A DNA stretch of 64,000 nucleotides from the NCBI GenBank assembly GCA_036874045.1, contig CM072344.1, positions 8,900,501-8,964,500 of the forward strand. The letters are read 5' to 3'. The notes under the pieces were generated by a model. It saw only the letters and a program-made list of their open reading frames with translations, did no database searches and was not told the DNA's origin. The DNA comes from Cymodocea nodosa (taxonomy: Eukaryota > Streptophyta > Magnoliopsida > Alismatales > Cymodoceaceae). This document shows, one piece after another, positions 48,105 to 59,424 of the stretch. Position numbers and translations under genes: made by a program. The first letter of the stretch is position 1. The number at the start of each line of letters is the position of its first letter.

Positions 48105-49636
48105 TGTAGGATCGTATGGCTACATAAGAGGGGGGTGAATTGTGTATTTTTAATATTTTATGAAATATAATTGAAACTTTAATTCTCAAAAACAAGTCGA
48201 GACATTGTTTTCGTAAAATCATTTTTATTCAAGGTTTCAATTACAATATACAATTCAATTCTCCTCAGAAATTGTAGATGCAATTATAACTCGATACCAT
48301 GTATCATCTAAACAATTTCATAACTACAAACAGAGAAAACTAATTTTCGGAATTTAAAACTTTTTTCCTTGTTTGAGATCTTTCTTCTTCTTCTTTTTCT
48401 TCTTCAGCAATTCTTCAGTGACGAATATCTTGTCTTTTCATGCTTCACCGAATTTGCTTTCTTTTGATACTTCAAATCTTCAGTGACGAAAATCTTACCT
48501 TTTTATGCTTCACTGAACTTTCTTCCACTTGAGAGATTTTTCTCGAAGAGGTGTTTTTGATCCCTGAAAAAGATTTTTCTTTTGGTGTGCAGGATGGTTT
48601 GATCCTTGAAAAGATTTTTCTTTTTGTGTGCAAGGATAAATTGATCAACGAGAATTCTATGCCTTTATACTGTATCTTCATTTCATGCATATCCTTCACG
48701 TTTAACCACTGCCAGTTTTCCACTTCTCCACGCCTTTTCTTTTTCCTCCATCGAAACACACATGTTCTAACCCACGTTTATATTTCGAATTTTCTTTAAT
48801 CATCAGTCTTAGATCTCTGAAAAATTTCCTGCAAAATAAACTTTCTCGTCCAAAAGTTTTTCATCAATGTAATAAGAAGTCGTTACTTTAATGTTGACTA
48901 AACGAGTAACACAAGTATATAACTTAACGTTTCTAACTTAACGAGTTCCTCATGTGCCATTTCACGTGACAAGTACTGTAGCTAACTCAACGAACTAAGT
49001 CCGTGGTGTTATGTTATCTCAACGAACCATCTCTGTTGTGTTATGATAACTCAACGAACCAGTAATAAACAAATGTTTTTATAATAAGACTTTTACCACG
49101 TGCAAAAATAACAACTTAAGTTTATAACGCTAACATAACACGTTGCCTTAGTGTTCAATATATCAACTCAATGCGTTTAGTTATGTTAACTTAACGAGTT
49201 AAACATGTGCACCTCACGTGATACATTACAACATTCGTAACTTATAATTTCACCACGTGTATAACACTAACTTAACGAGTTCGTCTCTTCTTTTACTCAC
49301 TAACTTAACGAGTTATCACGTGACCTATTTTAACCTTTAAGCCTCTAACTTAACGAGTTGTCTAAACGTGCACTGTTCATGATACAGAAGATATAACATT
49401 AAAACATATCATGCTTTTCAATAAAAACACACGTTAACTTAACGTTTAGCTAAATGAGAAATTAATGCAACGAAACGACTAGTTATTAACTTCAGATCCA
49501 ATATAGACAAGTATTTATATCAGTAAGCTTTTTCTGTATTAATTAATGATTTTAATTTCTTTTCACAAGCAATAGTAATTGAGCAAATATGATTATTTTC
49601 ATTCAACACACATCATCGAAACAAAAATACTCAACA
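48105..49636 (-). repeat. 3' LTR of Sirevirus B
   Basis: On the plus strand it runs from TGTAGGATCGTATGGC to ...AATACTCAACA, followed by the reversed PPT ATCTCCCCCTTTTT at 49637-49650. It has CACGTG boxes and the AACTTAACGAG words of the family. ORFs within it are not genes. Confidence 0.92.
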
Positions 49637-50127
49637 ATCTCCCCCTTTTTGATGATGACAAAACCATATTAAATCAATTATGAAATATGTTTAACTCAAC
49701 AAAGCACCTTCGTTGGGTTAACTTTTAATTCAACAAACTTGTTTGTTGACTTAAGCTTATTTCTATTGTTTGTGTAAATTTTACCTCTCAGAACTAAAAC
49801 TCTCAGATGTCAATAATTATATAAGTATTAGTTTTCTAACTATCATTTGTCAGATTACAATAACCATTTAAATAGCATCTCCTTTTATAATATATATATG
49901 CAATTAAGATCATAATCATCTTTTTATAATATTTCTCCCCCTTTTTGTCATTAATCAAAAAGATAATTACAGAGAATATATATATATATATAAGAGATAT
50001 AATTACAACAACTCTTTCTATAAACAAGAATAATAATTGAAGACATTTACAGAAAAATGTATTGTTCAATCAAATCAAACAAGTAATACAAACATTACAT
50101 TTTGTATTCAGAAATAAGCAAAAACAG
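49637..50127 (-). other. 3' UTR of Sirevirus B with terminal and internal PPT
   Basis: The terminal PPT (plus-strand CTCCCCCTTTTT) lies at 49639-49650 and an internal tract (CTCCCCCTTTTT) at 49935-49946. It matches 4453-4910 and 41662-41816 plus 47577-47962. Confidence 0.8.
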
Positions 50128-52395
50128 TTATCGATCCCTCTTAAGTATATCACTTATAACATTACATATTTTATCTCCTAGATGCCTAATATCATTTCTG
50201 ATGTCGTTAAGCACTACATCTAAGTCAAGAGGTAGCTGGGTTTGCTGTTCTGCTTGAACTGAATAACTTTGTTGTTGTTGTTGTTGTATATGGTTTGTAT
50301 CAGGTTGTTGTTGTTGTTGTCGTTGAGGTTTATGCATGGCCTAGAATTTTTGCAAATCTTTGACACTAAATTCTCTCATGCCTTTAGTTTCAGAGGGCTA
50401 GTCAGATAAAGTCAATTGGCTTGCAAGGATTCTACATACAGCATCACCATAAAATAACTTTAAACTCATATGTTGTAGTTGAGACATAAAAACATCAAAC
50501 CAATTTATTTGAATTCTATTCAGCAGGCCATAAGTTGCATATAAACAGCTTCTGCTGACTTCCAAATTGTGTCCAACTCTCTGAAATAAATTTGCATGCA
50601 ATATATTTGCAATAAATCTTGCCTCTACATTCAGATTTTCCTTTAATCTCATTTTAGAATATACATCTGGAATTTTTGATAAAGACTGAATGTTCCATTC
50701 CAGTTGTCTTATTATGTCAAATCTGTTGGTAACAACACCTTCATTCTTTAATCCTAAAACTTCAAAAATTAACTCAGGAGACAATATAAACTCCTGTTCA
50801 TTTATTTGAGTTTTCAGAAAATTTCCATTCTTGTCCAGATTGCTATAAAAAGTTGCAATAAGCTCTGTGTATTGCTTCCATTTCGTTCCTATTGGCAAGA
50901 ATTTAATGAGGCCTTGAAACTCAAATAGATCTCTTATTTCCATCAAATTTCTGAATTTTATTGGACGAGCATGTAGAATCTGACATGTAATTAGATTATT
51001 GTATTTCTGCAATGCTTCTTCAAATCTAAAATGAATTGCATTACCTTGAATTTTTAATATTGTACACAAAGAAGGTGATACCTGAAGCCATGATTCAGAG
51101 TTTAATTCATCTTCAGAAACCTCTTCTTCAAAATGAATGTCATGTTGTTCCTCTTCCAAAATATTATCTTGAAGCTGCTCAGGTAAGCTTGATTCTTCAA
51201 CTTCAACAGTGTTAGGAACATTGTCAATATGCTCAACATTCATTTGTTCAGTCTCTATAGAATGTTCAGAGTACAATTTTTTCACAAATTCTACAGCTGG
51301 TGTATCTGTCTGTAATTGTTCATTTTGTTCAATAGATAATTCCATTGATTCATGTTGTGAATTCTCAGACTCTGCTTCTATAGATTCCGTAGAAGGCTGG
51401 TTAACTTTTAGCTCTTCTGGAGTCTTAACAATTTCAATATTTGCTACTCTAGACAATTCAGCCTTTGAACTAGTTACTGCTTCAACATTGTCAATTATAT
51501 TTGCAATAACTTGTTCAATGTCAGGTGCCTGATGCTCTGATTTGTCAATTTCTACATCATCAGGACTTGTACTAATAGAGAAACTTGAGCTCATATTTGA
51601 CTTGGATTTCTTCTCAAGTTTTCTAGCAAGGGAAAATAAAGTCTCATTATCTTCATCAATTTCAGTGTGTTCGGAACTGATGAGTTTATTAGATGCACAA
51701 TAAGGTACAATGTCTAGACATACATTGTCCTTTGGAAATAAATTTTCATCTGATTTTCCTTTTTCAATAGACTTTGTTTCCTTAGACATAATTTTTCTGA
51801 CTTTCCTTCTTCTATAACATTTCTGTTTCTCCTTTTCAAGTATTGCTGCTTTCTTTTCAAATTGCTCCATAAAAGTTTTCTGCTTTAATTCTTCTAAGGC
51901 ACTTTCTATTGCAACAGCCTTTCGAAAACTATCAACTTTTGTTTTGTCTACAGCAATATCTGATTCTACTTGTATTGAATATAAAGGAGTAGGGATAGCT
52001 GATTCATGCTCTTCCTCAAATGCATGTAGTCTTGTACCATTTATAGGAGTTTGAGGAGTTCTATTTGATGAACCTACACCTTTTTCCAAATATTTTGCAT
52101 ACTATTCCAAATATGCAATCACAGCACATTTCATTCTGTATTCTCTATCAAATATACTACGAATACCCATGTATGTAATACTTGCATCAGTATGTTGAAG
52201 TTCTTGTCTAACTTCATCTAATATATCCTGAGAAAAGAAGTAATCTCTATAAAGTTCTTCTAACCTTTTGTCCACTCGAAATATTTTCTTGAACCAAGTA
52301 CGTGGAACTTCATCATTCTCTATTTCTTTTCCTTTTGCATCTCTTCTGCTTTTGCCTTTTCCTCTACCACGACCTTTGTAGAACTTGGAGACCAT
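50128..52395 (-). pseudogene. Sirevirus B accessory (post-pol) gene, 756 codons with two in-frame stops
   Basis: One reading frame from ATG 52395 to 50128, interrupted only by in-frame stops at about 52104-52102 and 50400-50398, both of G:C-to-A:T type by comparison with Sirevirus A. It has a basic N-terminus (MVSKFYKGRGRGKGKSRRD), then a domain with TWFKKIFRVDKRLEELYRD. A charged coiled-coil-like stretch, an acidic Ser/Glu-rich middle and a C-terminal domain (about 51100-50400) with EIRDLFEFQGLIKFL, LGLKNEGVV and NRIQINWFDVF follow. It ends in a Gln-rich tail. The C-terminal domain is shared with the Athila accessory gene. No signal peptide or membrane segment argues against an envelope protein; the basic start suggests nuclear entry. 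Function unknown. Confidence 0.78.
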
Positions 52396-53970
52396 CGTCG
52401 CAGGTTGTAACAGCAACCAACGGGAAAGATTTTCTTAACAAAGTTTACAAATAACCTAAGTCCCCGTGTAATAAGTGTTTAAATAGGGTTTTTAGGCGTA
52501 TAACTCAATGTGAAGAGAAGTCGGGTTTAGAAATTAAATAAATATTGAATAAAGTTTATTCAATCAAGGTACCCAAAATATTCAAGTATAACTTGTTGAG
52601 TTAACCAACCTAACGAGTAAAACACTGTCTAGAGGCAATTTTACACGTTACCTTATCTAACATAACGTCTAGTTAGTACACCAATTTTCGGATGCTTCCA
52701 ACTGAAACGTTCCGAAAACAACACACATGCTAAACTTAACATTATCTTGAGAACATTGTAAACTATTTGAACATTTTGTCCTTTGAATCTAAAATAGTTT
52801 ATTTGTCTTTTTAAATTATTTCATCAAGATTTTAAGAGGACATTAATTCAGATTAACTAAAATTTGTATTCTAAATTATATTAATCTGTTTTCGACATTG
52901 TTAATCCTCCCCCTACAAATATACTTCAAATATATTCAATCAAAATACAAAATATACTTGTAGTGACAATAGATGTTAAGTTTAACTATACTTTTACATT
53001 TTCTTTTCAGAGACTTCTGTTATCCTGACATCATCAAAAATGATTTCCAGAATCAATTCCTACTGTATATGAATCAAAACACAATTTGAACTCAATTCGA
53101 TTAATTCAAGGAGAATAAAAGAATGTATCTCAAATAAACGTTTTCAAAAGTACTAATGTTGATTCAATAAATCAGTAGTCATATTGGTATAAACTATATG
53201 CGATTCAAAGATATCTGTAATTAATGAAACAACTATTTCTTTTCAAAATAGTAAATATTGATAATTTTCTTTAAAAGTTAGTTTGAAAAGCTTGAATCAT
53301 ACAAGAGCTTTCTAATGTACCTGTGTAATGAGCTTTCAGTCAACAATCCCAGATCTGATCAGGACCTTAGGTTGCCAGATTTAAAGAATCCTTTTTTAGG
53401 ACAACAATCCTTGCATACCTATCTGTTCAAGTACAAAAGGCTCGTGATCAAACTGATCAATAAACTCTCAAAGATTTTTACTTTGTAAGCACTTTTCATT
53501 TTAAGCACAGTATATATGTATTCCATTAATACAGATGCAATAAAACACAAATCTCATATAATTTTTACTTCTATGATTGTACTGAGAATATGAATCAGTT
53601 TCAATAAGCTTATACTTTTGATTAACAGTTTAAGATGAGTTACATATAACTAATTCTACAAGTTTAATCAATTAAGTCAAATTTATGCATGATCATATGC
53701 ATTTTCCTTGATTCAAAGAAAACATTTAATCAAAATTTCAGAATGTCAGAAGTATTTAATGTTTTACACTTCCACTTAAAATCATAAAAACTATTAAAAT
53801 TGATAAACTACTTAAAATCAATAAGATACTACTATGATTTTACGATAAATACATAGTATCTTAAGCAGCAGTTTAGATATTACTTTAGATATTTATAATA
53901 AGTATATAATATCTATGAGGTGAACAACATCATCAATAATATTTATCTTTTTATGTGGAGTTTAAGCATT
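52396..53970 (-). other. Noncoding region between RNase H and accessory gene of Sirevirus B
   Basis: Bases 52950-53745 are the block shared with Sirevirus A and Athila element 2, with the most conserved core near 53331-53387. An internal purine tract (plus-strand CCTCCCCCTAC) lies at 52907-52917. No gene. Confidence 0.6.
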
Positions 53971-54789
53971 TTACACATCACATAGCCTACAAATACCTAA
54001 ATTTAATCTAATGTTGCATAATGTATTTTCATCTAGAGGTTTTGTAAATATATCAACTAATTGATTTTTACTAGACACAAATTCTAATTTAATTTTTCCT
54101 TTAATTACGTTATCTCTTAGAAAATGATGTCTAACCTCTATATGCTTTGCTCTTGAATGTAATACAGGATTTTTGGAAAGATTTATTGCAGAACTACTAT
54201 CACAATAAATCTCAATTGTATCATAAGATAATCTAAAATCTTCTAAAGTTTGCCTTATCCACAGAATCTGAGTGCAACACAGTGCAGCAGCAACATATTC
54301 AGCTTCTGTAGTAGAAAGTGCTACACAGTTTTGCTTTTTACTAAACCATGACACCAAATTATTTCCCAATAATTGACATGTGCCACTAGTACTCTTTCTA
54401 TCAGATTTAGATCCTGCATAATCAGCATCAGTATATCCTATAAGATCTATTGAACTATCCTTAGAATAATACAGTCCGAAATTTTTAGTTCCTTGTATAT
54501 ATCTAAATATTCTTTTAACTGCAATTAAGTATGATTCTTTAGGATTAGATTGAAATCTAGCACAAACACACACAACAAACATAATATCAGGTCTACTAGC
54601 AGTCAAATAAAGTAAAGAACCAATCATACTTCTGTATTTTCTTTGATATATAGATTTTCCTATGTCATCAATATCTAACTTTAAAGTAGTGCTCATAGGA
54701 GTTCCTCGAATCCTTGTATCATTAAAATTAAATTTCTTAATCATTTCATCTGCATATTTTTCCTGATTTAAAAATATACCTTTATCCAT
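53971..54789 (-). CDS. pol: Sirevirus B RT end and RNase H (open fragment)
   Basis: A 272-codon open frame that starts with the RT connection words FNDTRIRGTPMSTTLKLD. It continues through complete RNase H (IGYTDADYAGSKSDRKSTSG, with the Asp residues kept; AEYVAAALC; CDSSSAINLSKNPVLHSRAKHIEVRHHF) to the copia pol C-terminus. The RT catalytic core and integrase are deleted, the protease lying just upstream (54782-55027). RNase H alone could not support transposition. Confidence 0.88.
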   Translation of the reverse strand: MDKGIFLNQEKYADEMIKKFNFNDTRIRGTPMSTTLKLDIDDIGKSIYQRKYRSMIGSLLYLTASRPDIMFVVCVCARFQSNPKESYLIAVKRIFRYIQGTKNFGLYYSKDSSIDLIGYTDADYAGSKSDRKSTSGTCQLLGNNLVSWFSKKQNCVALSTTEAEYVAAALCCTQILWIRQTLEDFRLSYDTIEIYCDSSSAINLSKNPVLHSRAKHIEVRHHFLRDNVIKGKIKLEFVSSKNQLVDIFTKPLDENTLCNIRLNLGICRLCDV

Positions 54790-55027
54790 TTATGACACTC
54801 AGCAAATTAAATCCTAGGTTTTCTACATATAGTACATTTGAAATAACACAAGTAGGAGTTATTTGAACATTGCCCATACCTATGATTTTATCTTTGCTTT
54901 TGTTTCCAAATGTTACACTTCCTTTCATGGTATTTGTAAAATTTTGTAATAGACTTTTTTGTCCGGTCATGTGACTTGACGCTCCACTGTCCAAGATCCA
55001 TTTTGATGTTGTTTCCTCCTGCAACAC
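54782..55027 (-). pseudogene. pol: Sirevirus B protease fragment
   Basis: Active site LDSGASSHMTGQKSLL is intact, followed by IIGMGNVQITPTC and LGFNLLSVIN. The sequence then jumps to the end of RT, overlapping the next open frame by a few bases. The deletion junction near 54785-54795 removes the rest of protease/pre-integrase, IN and most of RT. Confidence 0.85.
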
Positions 55028-55030
55028 AAA

Positions 55031-56137
55031 TTAAGAAAAACTTTTTCTTGGTACCCAATGTTGTTGAGGACCAAGTTCATTAAACGCATATTTCTTCTTT
55101 TTGTTTAAAAATAGTTTAACATTATCATTTATATTCTTATTAGTTGTAAGTACTATTGATTTATCATTAGCTTCATACTCACATATAGCATTATTGCTTT
55201 TACAATCATTCTTTTTGTTTTCAGATGTAGTATAATCAAGACCAAACAGATTTTTATCAGATGTTAATTTATTTTGGTCATGCTTATACATTTCAGTAAG
55301 TTCATACCAAGATTTTGTACTTGTATTAACATTTTCCGTACATACAAAACTTTTTTCTACACAAGAATTTTTAGTTTTATCACATGTAGAAGGAGTAATT
55401 GGTTTAATACCAGTGTATTGAATTACATGCTCAGGTTTCTGAATCTTCAGTTTACTACAATTGTCTGAAATTTTAGAAACATTAGAAACTAAATTTCTAG
55501 AACAAGAAACAAGATTTTTTGAAACATTTATAGTCATGTTAGAAGTACAATTTGACAAATCACATTGATTTATATTATTACTGCATGATTCATCCCTTGA
55601 AGTACCTACTTCTACATATTTATTACCTTGTTTCATAATAAAAGGAATTTTAGTCTTAGATTTACTTGAACTGCGACTAATAAATCCTTTATTGGCTTGA
55701 GATTCAGGACAATCAAATCCTAAGCCAAATTTATAAGACACTGCAAGGGTACTAGTTAGTTTGTCTAACTTAGTTTGACTTAAATTCCATTTCTCAAAGG
55801 TAGAATTTAAATCTCTCTCTCTCAGTTTTAATTTATCTATCTCTAATTCAAGTTCATTTATATTGTTTCTCAACATTTCATTTTCAGATTCTATCTTTAA
55901 TTTTTCAGCATTTATATTTTGTATTTGTTCATGCGAGATACATTCATTAAATCTATTATAAGGAGTAGTTAACAAAGTATATGGTTTAGAAATCATGAAC
56001 CACAATTTATGATCTATACTTTGAAGAAAAACAATCATCCTATATTTCCAATATTCAAAATGTATTCCATCAAATAAAGGAGGACGATTAAGATTTTGGC
56101 CTTCATATAAAGAAAAATTACCATTTCTAGTAGCCAT
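55031..56137 (-). CDS. gag: Sirevirus B gag with in-frame internal deletion
   Basis: A 368-codon open frame from ATG 56137. The N-terminal copia gag box (NRPPLFDGIHFEYWKYRM) runs to about residue 60. It then joins directly to the coiled-coil region (IQNINAEKLKIESENEM) that lies past the zinc knuckle in Sirevirus A. The capsid core and CCHC knuckle (about 400 residues) are missing, yet the frame is kept through to QQHWVPRK. An intact capsid cannot be made from this alone. Confidence 0.85.
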   Translation of the reverse strand: MATRNGNFSLYEGQNLNRPPLFDGIHFEYWKYRMIVFLQSIDHKLWFMISKPYTLLTTPYNRFNECISHEQIQNINAEKLKIESENEMLRNNINELELEIDKLKLRERDLNSTFEKWNLSQTKLDKLTSTLAVSYKFGLGFDCPESQANKGFISRSSSKSKTKIPFIMKQGNKYVEVGTSRDESCSNNINQCDLSNCTSNMTINVSKNLVSCSRNLVSNVSKISDNCSKLKIQKPEHVIQYTGIKPITPSTCDKTKNSCVEKSFVCTENVNTSTKSWYELTEMYKHDQNKLTSDKNLFGLDYTTSENKKNDCKSNNAICEYEANDKSIVLTTNKNINDNVKLFLNKKKKYAFNELGPQQHWVPRKSFS

Positions 56138-56323
56138 TTTACCTTAGATTTTTCAACCTATTTGATTTTAAACAGTCTAAAAACTTTAAAACAACTTGAA
56201 CCTTAAATCAATAAAGTTAAACGTATGCTCAGATATTAATTTCTGTTTAAAAACAAGGAAGGTAGAATAAGCAATGATATTAAATAAGGTGGTATCAATT
56301 TTATATCAAAGATTATTAACAAA

Positions 56324-56335
56324 GCTCTGATACCA
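56324..56335 (-). promoter_or_regulatory. Primer binding site of Sirevirus B (initiator tRNA-Met)
   Basis: In element orientation TGGTATCAGAGC, an exact match to the usual copia PBS, two bases inside the LTR end at 56338. Confidence 0.95.
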
Positions 56336-56337
56336 CT

Positions 56338-57896
56338 TGTAGGATTGTATGGCTACACAAGAGGGGGGTGAATTGTGTATTTTTAATATTTTATGAAATA
56401 TAATTGAAACTTTAATTCTCAAAAACAAGTCGAGACATTGTTTTCATAAAATCATTTTTATTCAAGGTTTCAATTACAATATACAATTCAATTCTCCACA
56501 GAAATTGTAGATGCAATTATAACTCGATACTATGTATCATCTAAACAATTTCATAACTACAAACAGAGAAAACTAATTTGCGGAATTTAAAACTTTTCTC
56601 CCTGTTTAAGATCTTTCTTCTTCTTCTTTTTCTTAGATCTTTCTTCTTCTTCTTTTTCTTCTTCAGCAATTCTTTAGTGACGAATATCTTGTCTTTTCAT
56701 GCTTCACCGAATTTGCTTTCTTCTGATACTTCAAATCTTCAGTGATGAAAATCTTACCTTTTTATGCTTCACTGAACTTTCTTCCACTTGAGAGATTTTT
56801 CCCGAAGAGGTGTTTTTGATCCCTGAAAAAGATTTTTCTTTTGGTGTGCAGGGATGGTTTGATCCTTGAAAAGATTTTTCTTTTTGTGTGCAAGGATAAA
56901 TTGATCAACGAGAATTCTATGCCTTTCATACTATATCTTCATTTCATGCATATCCTTCACGTTTAACCACTACCAGTTTTCCACTTCTCCACGTCTTTTC
57001 TTTTTCCTTCATCGAAACACACACATTCTAACCTATGTTTATATTTCGAATTTTCTTTAATCATCAGTCTTGGATCTCTGAAAAATTTCCTGCAAAATAA
57101 ACTTTCTCGTTCAAAAGTTTTTCATTAGTGTAATAAGAAGTCGTTACTTTAATGTTAACTAAACGAGTAACACAAGTATATATATAACTTAACGTTTCTA
57201 ACTTAACGAGTTCCTCATGTGCCATTTCACGTGACAAGTACTGTAGCTAACTCAACGAACTAAGTCCATGGTGTTATGCTATCTCAATGAACCATCTCCG
57301 TTGTGTTATGATAACTCAATGAACCAGTAATAAACAAATGTTTTTATAATAAGACTTTTACCACGTGCAAAAATAATAACTTAAGTTTATAACGCTAACC
57401 TAACGTGTTGCCTTAGTGTTCAATATGGCAACTCAACGCGTTTAGTTATGTTAACTTAACGAGTTAAACATGTGCACCTCACGTGATACATTACAACATT
57501 CGTAACTTATAATTTCACCACGTGTATAACACTAACTTAACGAATTCGTCTCTTCTTTTACTCACTAACTTAACGAGTTATCACGTGACCTATTTTAACC
57601 TTTAAGCCTCTAACTTAACGAGTTGTCTAAATGTGCACTATTCATGATACAGAAGATATAACATTAAAACATATCATGATTTTCAATAAAAACACACGTT
57701 AACTTAACGTTTAGCTAATTGAGAAATTAATGCAACGAAACGACTAGTTATTAACTTCAGATCCAATATAGACAAGTATTTATATCAGTAAGTTTTTTCT
57801 GTATTAATTGATGATTTTAATTTCTTTTCACAAGCAATAGTAATTGAGCAAATATGATTATTTTCATTCAGCACACATCATCAAAACAAAAATACT
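56338..57896 (-). repeat. 5' LTR of Sirevirus B
   Basis: Starts on the plus strand with TGTAGGATTGTATGGCTACA and runs to ...AACAAAAATACT. The terminal CAACA seen at 49632-49636 is absent. A 33-base unit around TAGATCTTTCTTCTTCTTC is tandemly repeated near 56608-56665. The right end joins directly to the interrupted Sirevirus A LTR. Confidence 0.9.
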
Positions 57897-59424
57897 AAGT
57901 TAATAACTAGTCGTTTCGTTGCATTAATTTCTCATTTAACTAAACGTTAAGTTAACGTGTGTTTTTATTGAAAAGCATGATATATTTTAAAGTTATATTT
58001 TCTGTATCATGTACAGTACACGTTTAGACAACTCGTTAAGTTAGAGTGTTATTTGTATAGAGGTCACGTGAGAACTCGTTATGTTAGAGGCTTAAAGGTT
58101 AAAATAGGTCACGTGAGAACTCGTTAAGTTAGTGAGTAAAAGAAGAGACGAACTCGTTAAGTTAGTGTTATACACGTGGTGAAATTATAAGTTACGAATG
58201 TTATATTGTATCACGTGAGGTGCACATGTTTAACTTGTTAAGTTAGTGAGTAAAAGAAGAGATGAACTCGTTAAGTTAGTGTTATACACGTGGTGAAATT
58301 ATAAGTTACGAATGTTATATTGTATCACGTGAGGTGCACATGTTTAACTCGTTAAGTTAACATAACTAAACGCGTTGAATTGCTATATTGAACACTAAGG
58401 CAATGTGTTAGGTTAGCGTTATAAACTTAAGTTGTTATTTTTGCACGTGGTAAAATTCTTATTATAAAAACATTTGTTTATTATTGGTTCATTGAGTTAT
58501 CTATAACACAACAGAGTTGGTTCGTTGAGTTATTGTAACACTACGGAGATGGTTCGTTGAGTTAGCGTAGCACCACAGACTTAGTTCGTTGAGTTAGCTA
58601 CAGTACTTGTCATGTGAATTGGCACATGAGAAACTCGTTAAGTTATATATATACTTGTGTTACTCATTTAATTAACATTAAAGTAACAACTACTTATTAC
58701 ACTGATGAAAAATTTTGGACAAGAAAGTTTATTTTGTAGGAAATTTTTCAGAGATCTAGGACTAATGATTAAACAAAATTCGAAATGTAAACATGGGTCA
58801 GAATGTGTGTATTTCGATGAAGGAAAAAGAAAAGACGTGAAGAAGTGGAAAACTGGTTGTGATTAAATGTGGAGGATATGCATGAAATGAAGATATAGTA
58901 TAAAAGGCATAGAATTCTCATGGATCAAACTTTCCCTGCACACCAAAAGAAAAATCTTTTTAGGGATCAAAAACACCTCTTAGGGGAAAAGCTCTCATGT
59001 GGAAGAAAGTTCAGTGAAGTATAAAAAGGTAAGATTTATGTCACTGAAGATTTGAAGTATCAGGAAAAAGCAAATTCAGTGAAGCAGAGAAAGACTATAT
59101 ATATTTGTCACTGAAGAATTGTTGAAGAAGAAAAAGAAAAAGAAGAAGAAAGATCTCAAACAAGGAGAAATGTTTTAAATTCCGCAAATTAGTTTTCTCT
59201 GTTTGTAGTTATGAAATTGTTTAGATGATACATGGTATCGAGATATAATTGCATCTATAATTTCTAAGGAGAATTGAATTGTATATTGTAATTGAAACCT
59301 TGAATAAAAATGATTTTATGAAAGTAGTGTCTCAACTTGTTTTTAATTATTGAAGTTTCAATTATAAATGAAAATGTTGAAAAACACAATTCACCCCTCT
59401 CTTGTGTAGCCATATGATCCTATA
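57897..59424 (+). repeat. Remainder of the Sirevirus A 3' LTR
   Basis: Continues the LTR from AAGTTAATAACTAG to ...CATATGATCCTATA, the terminus having TA in place of the usual CA. A 113-bp tandem duplication covers about 58171-58395. Seven CACGTG boxes are present (58065, 58110, 58173, 58212, 58286, 58326, 58444). TATA box near 58898-58906. Confidence 0.9.

Larger units (their letters stand above)
48105..57896 (-). mobile_element. Sirevirus B, internally deleted Ty1/copia element
   Basis: Minus strand. LTRs 56338-57896 (5') and 48105-49636 (3') are very similar to each other, with mainly C/T-type differences in the parts compared, so it looks younger than its neighbours. An exact tRNA-Met PBS and a PPT are present. 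Gag has an internal deletion. Protease is fused to the RT end/RNase H, so IN and the RT core are missing. The accessory gene is nearly open. It would be non-autonomous. The right LTR lacks its last five bases (CAACA) and no clear target duplication is visible. Confidence 0.88.
30629..59424 (+). mobile_element. Sirevirus A, Ty1/copia element, itself interrupted twice
   Basis: 5' LTR 30629-32191, PBS, gag, PR, IN, RT, RNase H, shared noncoding block, accessory gene, 3' UTR with PPTs, then 3' LTR in two pieces (47963-48104 and about 57897-59424). It is bounded by the 5-bp duplication AGTTA. Removing the LINE (5.75 kb) and Sirevirus B (9.8 kb) leaves an element of roughly 13 kb, long for copia but normal for Sireviruses with a post-pol gene. 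Sirevirus identity rests on the gag type, multiple GGGGGAG purine tracts and the post-pol ORF. Confidence 0.9.
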
